Shown here: positions 21,785 through 31,404 of the stretch, in pieces
How positions within the stretch are numbered: the stretch's first letter is position 1
How the letters are laid out: each line of letters starts with the position of its first letter
Assembly (NCBI GenBank): GCA_905221605.1
Contig: CAJNDS010002094.1
Coordinates: 186,001-250,000 of the forward strand
DNA length: 64,000 nt
DNA from: Symbiodinium natans
Lineage: Eukaryota; Sar; Dinophyceae; Suessiales; Symbiodiniaceae
Direction of reading: 5' to 3'
Notes under the pieces: generated by a model
Told to the model about the DNA's origin: nothing
Databases searched by the model: none
What the model saw: the letters and a program-made list of their open reading frames with translations, nothing else
Made by a program: the position numbers and the translations under genes

Positions 21785-22610
21785 TTAAAAAACCAATTTC
21801 ATTTCAATGTCCAGGGGCCCGATTTGGCCAAATTTTGCCGGGCAAAATTTGGCCAAATCGAGCCGCGCATTTCGCATCGCGTACGACGAGCAGCCCGATT
21901 TGGCCAAATTTTGCCCGCAGACTGCCCGGCAAAATTTGGCCAAATCGGGCTGCCCTTCGTATGCGATGAGAAATGCGCGGCTCGATGTGGCCAAATTTTG
22001 CCCGGAGGCTGCCCGGCAAAATCTGGCCAAATCCAGCCGCGCCTTTCTGGAGGCCCGAAATTATTTAAACTATCGCGGCTCGATTTGGCCAAATTTTGCC
22101 CGGAGGCTGCCCGGCAAAATTTGGCCAAATCGAGCCACGCATTTCTCATCGCATACGAAGGGCAGCCCGATTTGGCCAAATTTTGCCCGGAAGCTGCCCG
22201 GCAAAATTTGGCCAAATCGAGCCGCGAAAGTTTAAACAATTTCGGGCCTTCAGAAAGGCGCGGCTCGATTTGGCCAAATTTTGCCCGGAGGCTGCCCGGC
22301 AAAATTTGGCCAAATCGAGCCGCGCATTTCTCATCACGTTCGACGAGCAGCCCGATTTGGCCAAATTTTGCCCGCAGACTGCCCGGCAAAATCTGGCCAA
22401 ATCGAGCCGCGCCTTTCTGGAGGCCCGAAATTATTTAAACTATCGCGGCTCGATTTGGCCAAATTTTGCCGGGCAGTCTGCGGGCAAAATTTGGCCAAAT
22501 CGAGCCGCGCATTTCTCATGGCATACGAAGAGCAGCCCGATTTGGCCAAATTTTGCCCGCAGGCTGCCCGGCAAAATTTGGCCAAATCGAGCCGCGATAG
22601 TTTAAATTAT
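21785..22610. repeat. Nested palindrome array (ATTTGGCCAAATTTTGCC core)
   Basis: About nine copies of a palindromic core occur: ATTTGGCCAAATTTTGCC, a short centre, then its reverse complement. The spacers come in two kinds, one containing CATTTC.CATCGC.TACGA and one containing TTTCTGGAGGCCCGAAATT, and each kind occurs in both orientations, so larger palindromes enclose smaller ones. Both strands read as repeated WPNFA/GKIWPN-type peptides in several frames, a by-product of the symmetry and not evidence of protein. Confidence 0.93.
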
Positions 22611-24772
22611 TTAATTCTGGGAGGGGGGGGGGGCCTGGTCCTGCTGCTCCCCCCCCCCTTTTCGGATTTAAATTATGTTAATTTTTTTAAATGATTCAAA
22701 TTATTTAAATTATTTAATTCCAGGGGGGAACCGAAAAGGGGGGGGGGGGGCAGGCCCCACCCGGCCCCCTCCCCCTCCCAGAATTAAATAATGTTAAATA
22801 ATTTAAATCCGAAAGGGGTGTTCAGGATTTAAATTATTTAAATTATTTAATTCTGGGAGGGGGAGGGGGCCCGGTGGGGCCTGGCCCCCCCCCTTTTTCG
22901 GAATTTAAATTATTTAAATTTTTAAATTATTTAAATTATTTAAATTATTTATTTTAAATAATTTAAATCCGAAAAGGGGGGGGCCAGGCCCCACCGGGCC
23001 CCCTCCCCCTCCCAGAATTAAATAATTTAAATAATTTAAATCCTGAACACCCCTTTCGGATTTAAATTATTTAAATTATTTAATTCTGGGAGGGGGAGGG
23101 GGCCCGGTGGGGCCTGCCCCCCCCCCCTTTTCGGATTTAAATTATTTAAACTATTTAAATTATTTAAATTATTTAAATTATTTAATTCCAGGGGGGGAAT
23201 TAAATAATGTAAATAATTTAAATCTGAAAAGGGGGGTTCGGATTTAAATTATTTAAATTATTTAATTACCCCCCCCGGAATTAAATAGTTTAAATAATTT
23301 AAATAATTTAAATAATTTAAATAATTTAAATAATTTAAATAATTTAAATCCGAAAAGGGGAGGGGGGGCAGGCCCCACCAGGCCCCCTCCCAGAATTAAA
23401 TAATTTAATAATTTAAATCCGAAAGGGGTGTTCAGGATTTAAATTATTTAAATTATTTAATTCTGGGAGGGGGAGGGGGCCCGGTGGGGCCTGGCCCCCC
23501 CCCTTTTCGGATTTAAATTATTTAAATTATTTAAATTATTTAAATTATTTAAATTATTTAAATTATTTAAATTATTTAATTCCAGGGGGTGAATTAAATA
23601 ATTTAAATAATTTAAATCTGAAAGGGGGGGTTCGGATTTAAATTGTTTAAATTATTTAATTACCCCCCCCGGAATTAAATAGTTTAAATAATTTAAATAA
23701 TTTAAATAATTTAAATATTTTAAATCCGAAAAGGGGGGGGGGGGCCAGGCCCCACCAGGCCCCCTCCCCCTCCCAGAATTAAATAATTTAAATAATTTAA
23801 ATAATTTAAATCCGAAAGGGGTGTTCAGGATTTAAAGTATTTAAATTATATAATTCTGGGAGGGGGAGGGGGCCCGGTGGGGCCTGGCCCCCCCCCTTTT
23901 CGGATTTAAATTATTTAAATTATTTAAATTATTTAAATTATTTAAATTATTTACATTATTTAAAGTATTTAAATTATTTAAATTATTTAAATTATTTAAT
24001 TCCAGGGGGGGGAATTAAATAATTTAAATAATTTAAATCTGAAAGGGGGGGTTCGGATTTAAATTATTTAAATTATTTAATTCCCCCCCGGAATTAAATA
24101 ATTTAAATAATTTAAATAATTTAAATAATTTAAATAATTTAAATAATTTAAATAATTTAAATAATTAAAATAATTTAAATAATTTAAATAATTTAAATAA
24201 TTGAAATCCGAAAAGGGGGGGGGGCCAGGCCCCACCATGCCCCCTCCCCCTCCCAGAATTAAATAATTTAAATAATTTAAATCCGAAAGGGGTGTTCAGG
24301 ATTTAAATTATTTAAATTATTTAATTCTGGGAGGGGGAGGGGGCCCGGTGGGGCCTGCCCCCCCCCCTTTTCGGATTTAAATTATTTAAATTATTTAAAT
24401 TATTTAAATTATTTAAATTATTTAAATTATTTAAATTATTTAAATTATTTAAATTATTTTATTTATTCCGGTGGGGGGGAATTAAATAATTTAATAATTT
24501 AAATAATTTAAGTAATGTAAATAATTTAAATAATTTAAATCCGAAAAGGGGGGGGGGCAGGCCCCACCGGGCCCCCTCCCCCTCCCAGAATTAAATAATT
24601 TAAATAATTTAAATCCGAAAGGGGTGTTCAGGATTTAAATTATTTAAATTATTTAATTCTGGGAGGGGGAGGGGGCCCGGTGGGGCCTCCCCCCCCCCCC
24701 TTTTCGGATTTAAATTATTTAAATTATTTAAATTATTTAAATTATTTAAATTATTTAAATTATTTAATTCCT
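22611..24772. repeat. AT-rich (AAATTATTT)n / GC-rich palindromic array
   Basis: Runs of TTTAAATTATTTAAAT alternate with short G-rich or C-rich blocks such as GGGAGGGGGAGGGGGCCCGG. The junction around GAAAGGGGTGTTCAGGA is flanked by inverted arms about six times. No coding potential. Confidence 0.93.
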
Positions 24773-24796
24773 TGCCCCAGACCCCCCAGAAACGAT

Positions 24797-24900
24797 AATA
24801 GGGTCTATTTGGAAGTTGTCTCTTGTAAATAAGTATACGTTTTGGGGCCTTATTTCCTCTTTAAAACACGAGTCTCAGCTTCCAAATAGACCCTATTTAA
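24797..24900. repeat. Short hairpin-type repeat at the right end of the block
   Basis: AATAGGGTCTATTTGGAAG at about 24798 is the inverse of CTTCCAAATAGACCCTATT at about 24880-24898, leaving a loop of about 60 nt. The right terminal repeat is therefore also one arm of a roughly 100-nt inverted-repeat unit resembling a small MITE. Confidence 0.75.
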
Positions 24901-24902
24901 GC
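24869..24902 (-). repeat. Right terminal inverted repeat, 34 nt
   Basis: Exact reverse complement of 16381-16414. It is followed outward by a G-rich tract, as on the left side. Confidence 0.85.
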
Positions 24903-24917
24903 TGCACACGGGGGAAG

Positions 24918-24920
<3 letters not shown>

Positions 24921-24987
<67 letters not shown>
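24921..24987. repeat. Homopolymer of 67 G
   Basis: Sixty-seven consecutive G just outside the right terminal repeat. The length of such a run is unreliable in any assembly. It abuts the last recognisable exon of the minus-strand gene to its right. Confidence 0.9.
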
Positions 24988-24991
24988 CTGC

Positions 24992-27900
24992 ACCTGACTG
25001 GCTCTGGCGGCTCCTCCTTCTTGTCCTTTGCCTTCGGCTTCCTGAGCGTCTGTTTTTTTTCGAATCAAAGTGGGGAGATGTGAGGAGATGTTGGCTGCCC
25101 GGCTTCTTGGGGTCCTCCTCCTCCACCTTAGACTTCTGCAGGTGTCATATATAAGCTCCTAATGGCGTCTTATGGGGCACGGATGCGAGCCACGGAGCTT
25201 GTGCTTATTCAGCTTCATTCCGAAGACTTGCTCAGAGGCTGGGGCGGGCTTCGGTGCCGGGGCCGAGAGCAGCTGGCGCGCACCACGGAAAGTTCCAGAA
25301 AGCGAAGGGGTAATCAGGACATGAGAGGAGACAAGCATTTGCCTCGATCTTTCGGAAGAGCATTTCAGCCTGCAGCCCTGCCGATATGGACCTCGACAAC
25401 TGGCAGCTTTGAGTTGTGTTTCAATGTGACGTGGACAGCGGGTTAATGTCAAGATGCCAGCCTCTGCGATGTAGCCTCTCGCCCAAGCTCTCGCATTCGT
25501 GCAAGGATGGGCCAGTCCGGCTCCTTGCGGTACGAGTCTCACAAGACAGGGAAAAGCGCCTACTGCAACTCAGATGTGAAACGCCGGGACTACAAGGTGT
25601 AGCGGACCTGAGGAGGCTTCTCTGCCAGCGCGATGCATTCACCGACCACCTCCACTCCGCGTGCAGTCCACGTCTTGTTAGAACCCGATGAATCAGAAGT
25701 GGCGTTCGAATCGACTATCTATCTCTCCTCCGATCTGCCTCCGATGGTCTCAGGATGGCATATCCCAGCTCCTTCAAGGCATGCAAAAGCAACACAAGAG
25801 AGAGCGCCAACTACTATGCAGCTCCTGGCTGAGGCGATCTACAAGTGAATTGCAAAGGGCCGTCGTCCGACCTACGGATAAAAGGAGGATCTCTTGATTT
25901 CTGTATCTGCAAGAGTTTGCTGAAAGAGCGAAAACTCGACTCACAAAACAAGTCATCGTGGCAAGCTGAACCCGAGACCCACACCAGAGACAAGGCCAAC
26001 TGGACTCCCGACGAGCGCAACCACGGGCAAGAAGTCACTAGGAAGCTGTGCCTCCCAGGCTGAGCTATGAGATACAACGTGAGAATTGCGCAAACAATAA
26101 GGGCTTGCGAGCGGCGAAAGAAAGCAAATGCGAGCATGCGTGCCCATTGGGTGCAAGGCAGTGCTGTCGGACAAGTTTTGAACTGTCACAGGCAGTGACA
26201 TGCAAGAGGGGACTGCATCTCTATCTACAAGGCAAATCAATGTTCGAGGTTCGTTGGTGTCCCCAAAAGGATACCAATATGCTGTGCAACTGGACATCGA
26301 GTACTGGATGGACTTTCTTATGCTGTCGGAAGGTCAGAGGGTCAAAAGCAAGGTGCCAAATTTCCAGTGCAAATGCTCACGTAGAAAAAGGAATCTCCAG
26401 TTCGTCGTCCGACAAGCATAAACTCTCTTTCAATGCTGCGAACTGCGGCCTAGCAGCTAGCATAGCAGCAGACATCTCTCCAGACTCTGCTGCCCATTCC
26501 GCACACAACAAAGATGGGTGCCAAATAAGCTGTTGGCCACCGAAACACCCTACAGACGCTCCTTGGGGAGGTAACATAATGTCAATCATCTGCAGCAGTG
26601 AATGCTTGCTTCACTGAGCACAATGGGAAAAACATATTACATGGGATATTGTAACAGCCCGACTTTCCTCAGCATGCCAAACTGCAATCTGAGAAGAGAC
26701 AGCTGCGAATTAGAACTACCAACGGACCCCAGAAAGTCGTGACAGTTCCCAGATGAGGCCAAAATTGGCCAATCCAGGGTGAAATGAACCGACTGCAACG
26801 GAACATCCCCGAAGAGGATGCAGCCGTGCAGGCTGTAATCGCATTAGCTGAAAGACAAGCTCAGCAAGACTCTGAAAGTCTCTTGAAATTTCTGTGTGGT
26901 GGGGTTTCTTGCGCTGTAACAATACTGGACAGCATCTCGTGCACCAGAGATCAGAGTCAGGCAATGCATTCTGCAACGCAGGACTAACGCAGGACTACAC
27001 GGAGGCAGTGCTTTGTTTACTGCCTTTCGAAAAGCGCATCGATTGGGAGCACTTCTGCTGCTTGCGTCTGATCGCCAGCCGCTCATTGATTTCCACAGCT
27101 GCGGTAACAGATTTTAGAAGCTGCTCACACCTGCAAGTGGGGAAATCACAACTGCTGGATGGAAACTCAGAACATGATGAGAGCGTACTGGCCACTTCAG
27201 CTCCGTCCAATACATGAGTAAGGGTTGGCCTGCGGCACACTGAATCTACGTCCGCTTCCGTTGCATATTCGCCAGCAGGCACCTGCCAGCGAACACCAGG
27301 GATGAGAGTCAGCCACAGAGTTGCCGGCAGAAAAAGTCCCGCCTTCATGCCTCCTGTACGGATACCAGGACGATCGCTGGACTTTGGAGATTTTCTCGTT
27401 GATTTCGCTGCTGCTACAGTGACAGGTGGAGTCTGCGGCGCCTGTGACCATCAAGTGGACATGCACCATGCAATACCATGCAACGCCATGCAACGCCATG
27501 CAAAATACCACGCACTTTTTTGGAGTACACTGGAGTAGCAGTTATCAGGCTAAGGATGCCACATACGTGGCCGAGCTCCCGTCACTTCCAAGGCTCTCCT
27601 GCGTGCAGTTCCTGCCGGCCAACAGCATTGAAGATGGGAGGTGCAGTGAGCTGCAGAACTTTGGCATTGAGCTTTTGAAGCCATGGGCCCATGGGCACCT
27701 TCGCAGGGCTGACAGATCCCGGGACCAGGCTGTCGAATCGGATGTGGACCTTGCGCAGACTCATGTTCTACTCATGTTATCTCATGCTGCTACTGGGCTG
27801 CTTGGTACACACCAGGCTTTTTTCGAGCATGAGCGTCCACACCTGGTGGAGGTTGGCGTGCTAGGATCCTTGAACGGGTCCTCTGAGCGGAGATAGTTGT

Positions 27901-29750
27901 GGTCTACGCAAGCAGTACCCCAAGCAAGACTCTGCTACACGCACCAACGAAGTGGAGTAAAAATGAAATCCACCGCGAAGTGGCATTGCCCGGCCTTGGT
28001 CTTCCTGAGGCCCTCGGCCAAAGCGAGCCGCTCTGCCAGCTGTGTCGTGCACGCCTCCCACGTCCCGACACGCGCTTAAGGTTTTTGTAGGGTATTTAGA
28101 GTATGGGAACCTGCACTGGATTCATCACAATGCCCGAAAGCCTCGAGAGCTTCGATTCGCTGGTCCTTCTCAGCTAGACTCTGCTCAGCCTTGCGAAACG
28201 GACAAAAGTTCACGCAGCACGAGTGCGAGGCTATGCTCAACGCGAGAAGCGAGAACCGCACCTGCTGCAATCTTGCCAGGAGATCTTCCGATGTGTTTCC
28301 CACGGGCTGCGGCTCTTTCTCGTCCGAAACCAGCTCAGACTGTGGGTGATTCGCCCCAGACATGTTGCTCTTCATCTGCTCTTGCATGCAAGGCCAGCTT
28401 GGCAATGGGTTGCTCAAAGGAAACAAGAGAGGACACGAAGGGCTGGCAGGGCTTGTTACCCACTTTGCGGTCCGAAGGGTCCGCTTTCCAGCCTTGGCAA
28501 GACTTCAGTTTCCAAATTTCAGAGATGGAGCGCACTAAGTGCACTGCGTGCACTATGGCTTTGGGCTTAGGCATGTTCTACAGCCTACAGCTTAGGGTTT
28601 AGCTTCAGGCTTCTGCAAATCGATACATTGCGGGGGCATTGCAGCACCCAAGCTTCGCACATTCAAGCCCTTCGCGCTCATCGCGCTCCAGCACCTCGGC
28701 TGCTTGGGCAGCTCAGCAGCTCCAAGGGCATCTCGTCTCTGCCATGGAGCTGAGGAGGAACAGAAGAGCACGGCGAAGTCGTCACTCCTCGGGGACCATT
28801 GGTAGCCTCAAGGGGGTATGCCCAGAGCATTGCCAAGCTCGAAGTTCAACCTTCGCCGGCCTTGAGTGTTGAAAACGATGGTTCAGAGGAAGTACACCGG
28901 GCGCGTCTAGACGTACTTGGTGCACCTGCTAGAGCTGGACATGGTTGACTCGAACACTGTTGATGAACATCACTCGCTGGGTGGTAGGAGTAACTGTCAG
29001 CCGCTGTTTTCCCTGAAAAGCGGTGTTTTTGGGACGGTTCGCGCATGGGATGCAGCTCAATGTACGGTCGGACAGCCACACTCAAACCACAACAAGTTGA
29101 TAACAGAAATCACGAACCCCAGTCACCGAACACGACCCGTATGAAATACTGCAACATCCTTGCTACTCGGAACCGCTCCAAAGGCATTCAACCATCCCAC
29201 TCGGCACATAGCTATACCTTCCTCAAGATTCTGCAGACCGCGACAAAGTCGAAAGGTTTCAGCTTGTCTGGACGCTTTGGAAGCTTTGGGTTCAACCCTA
29301 GGTCCACTACAACAATACAAGACCTAGCAATTAGAGACGAAGCAATGCAGCAATGCAATGAAGAGAGCACATTTCATTCGCACCGATTCGCACCTTCGTC
29401 TAACTCGAACCATGCTGGCGGCGCCTCAGCTCAGGTAGCTACGTCACAGCAGGTCATACCAGAACTGACTCAGTCAGTGACCAGATCTGACTTAGTCCGT
29501 GACCCATTCGATAGGGGCTGCATCGTGATCACCACAACTCATGATGCGCCTGAGCTAGCATGAACTATAGAGGAAAACCACTCGGAGCCAACAGAGCAAT
29601 CAGGAAGGAGTCAGGCCTTTTCGGGCTGCATCCAGGGCAGCATCCAGCGCTTGGCTTACGCAGCGCACGTCAGAAAACTGGAGCCCACGCAAGCAGTCGA
29701 GGGAGGCCGCGTCAAGCAGAGAGAAGCCAAGCTCAGCAACAAAATCAATT
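24992..29750 (-). CDS. Charged, coiled-coil-like gene, many exons, unknown function
   Basis: Minus-strand exon blocks run from right to left. About 29750-29620 begins after an AG next to a GAA repeat and reads IDFVAELGFSLLDAASLDCL. About 28720-28660 contains AAEVLERDEREGLECAK. About 28387-28262 contains NTSEDLLARLQQ, with a GTGCGG donor. About 28195-28130 contains RKAEQSLAEKDQRIEALEAF. About 28070-27965 contains TTQLAERLALAEGLRKTKAG. About 27760-27600 contains FDSLVPGSVSPAKVPMGPWL. About 27135-27020 begins after TTGCAG and contains EQLLKSVTAAVEINERLAIR. About 26515-26390 contains EWAAESGEMSAAMLAARP. About 25535-25450 contains WPILARMRELGREATSQRLA. The end is basic and acidic (KSKVEEEDPKKPGSQ near 25140; LRKPKAKDKKEEPPEPV near 25050). 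No domain was identified, and one gene or more cannot be distinguished. Confidence 0.55.
27463..27502. repeat. CATGCAACGC-type decamer minisatellite
   Basis: Four tandem decamers of the form CATGCAAYRC. The same decamer family occurs at 37913-37966. Confidence 0.75.
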
Positions 29751-29755
29751 CTCCT

Positions 29756-29810
29756 CTTCTTCTTCTTCTTCTTCTTCTTCTTCTTCTTCTTCTTCTTCTT
29801 CTTCTTCTTC
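29756..29810. repeat. (CTT)n microsatellite, about 18 units
   Basis: Uninterrupted CTT triplets (GAA on the gene strand), directly upstream of the exon beginning at about 29750. A (CT)n run follows at about 29841-29868. Confidence 0.95.
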
Positions 29811-30339
29811 TCAGCGCTTTGCAGCCCCCCCGAAGGCCAAGTCTCTCTCTCTCTCTCTCTCTCTCTCCTTCTCGCTCTGTCCCTGCAGTATGTGCGGTAG
29901 CCTCTCTGTCTCTCTCTTCGTAGCCTCACAACCGTGGAGTGCAGTCAACTCTCGAGGGTCTTTTCCGCATGCGGTCAAGGCAGCTCATGTGTTGGCTTCG
30001 TTTCGGCCAGGGCCTCAGACACTTCTCGCATCTCTGTATTGGCTTTGTCAGTTTTGTGTAAAAGAGAACTGCAGCCGGCGGCCACATGACCAACACTGCT
30101 AATTTCGACCCTCAAACATGTACAAACCTATTTGCCTGAGGAAGTAAAGAAGCAAGCCAGGAACGGTGGGAAGCTAAGAGAAAATGCGCTGACGCGAAAA
30201 AACAAAGGAAATGAATCACGAAGCGACATGGAACCTTTCACGACGAGGCGGAAGCAACTCACCAAGCTACTTCCGCTGTACTGTCATGATAGGTCATGAT
30301 AAGCCGACAGGCTATGGTTCAAAAAGTAGCTTGGGCAAT

Positions 30340-30545
30340 GCACCGAAGAGGAACCGAAACGGATCCGAAAAGAGACCAACACGGAACCGAAATGGAGCCG
30401 AAACGGTACCAAAAGGAGAAAGGACCCGGAAGGGAATTGACACCGAAGAAGGAGCCGAGACAAGACAAAAAGCCGAAAGAAATTCAAAAGGAACCGAAAA
30501 GAATGAGAAAAAAAAACGGACAAATTTGCACGAAGCCGACACGTA
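30340..30545. repeat. Degenerate GGAACCGAAA-type repeat
   Basis: The words GGAACCGAAAC, GGATCCGAAAAG, GGAGCCGAAACGG and similar recur about every 11-17 nt, with a further copy near 30765. Nearby simple repeats are CTCCTTCATG x3 (about 30790-30819) and GAAAGAAT(C/G) (about 31073-31120). Apart from these I see no supported gene between 29,811 and 31,400. Confidence 0.6.
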
Positions 30546-31404
30546 AGCGAAACGGAACCCAACATCCTGGGAGGGTCTTGGTCTTTCAACATCTCTGGGG
30601 CTTTCGGCTCCTTGAAAGACTTGGGAAGACCCTTTGACGCCCCGATCCCAGATGTAACAGTGTGAGAACGAGCCGTGTCACAGTATGTCAGAATGAAAAA
30701 TAAAGGGGGAGCAAGTGAAAAAGGAGTCACATGGGAGTCGCAAAGGAACCCAAGAGGAACTAAGGAGCCGAAAAGGAGAATTCAAAAAACTCCTTCATGC
30801 TCCTTCATGCTCCTTCATGCTCCTTCCTTCCTTCCTTCCCTAATCATTTAACATTAGAAGTGGAACCAAGTGGAACCTTTTACTAAAAGTAAAGTACGCT
30901 CACGATGCTCGTCTGCGTGTGTATTGCCGTTCTCAGCTTGCCGTGCACCTTTGCGAGGCCCAAGCGTGCGGGCTCCGAGCAAAGCGAAGCACGGAGCAAA
31001 GAAATTTGTCGGCTACAGCTTGCACGGGCCACCTCGAGGCGGCCCTTGGAGCTAGAAAGCAAAGAACGGAAAGAATTGAAAAGAATGGAAAGAATGGAAA
31101 GAATCGAAAGAATCGAAAGCATGGGAGATTGTGTGCGTGCTGGGGGCATTCTCGAAGCTATCGCGGTATGACTGTCGGATTACGCATTTTCTATCAAAAG
31201 GCCAGCCTCTTTCCCGAGTTAAGAAACATTCAGCCTCATGGATCTCTTGAAGAGCTCCCGGGATTTTTACCAGCCAGCACAAGGAAAACTGCGCAAGTTC
31301 GCAGATGAAAATACAGACGAGGTGGTCAATAATATCCAACCAGACCACTCCCCACCAAAGGGAAAGGGAAGTGTGCGCCACAAACTGCAAACTAAGCGAA
31401 ACAA

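Larger units (their letters stand above)
16381..24902. mobile_element. Composite repeat block bounded by 34-nt terminal inverted repeats
   Basis: The first 34 nt (16381-16414, beginning GCTTAAATAGGG) are the exact reverse complement of 24869-24902. Between them lie about 8.5 kb without any credible gene: satellite, palindrome array, then AT/GC array. TTAA stands near each outer edge, but the flanks do not show a clear target-site duplication. No transposase-like frame is visible, so it would be non-autonomous. The alternative is two independently inserted short repeats in opposite orientation with unrelated DNA between them. Confidence 0.55.

Noticed and set aside
21799-22605. Open frames up to about 200 codons on both strands reading WPNFA/GKIWPN repeats
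   Set aside because: They arise from the palindromic array. The same peptides appear on both strands and in several frames, which follows from symmetry rather than coding.
21785-24772. CRISPR-like regular repeats
   Set aside because: Repeats are palindromic with repeated rather than unique spacers, in a eukaryotic context and without cas-like genes.
26755-26785. Possible spliced-leader-like GCCAAAATTGGCC
   Set aside because: It is a short palindrome and does not match the dinoflagellate leader as I remember it. No leader remnant was found elsewhere either.
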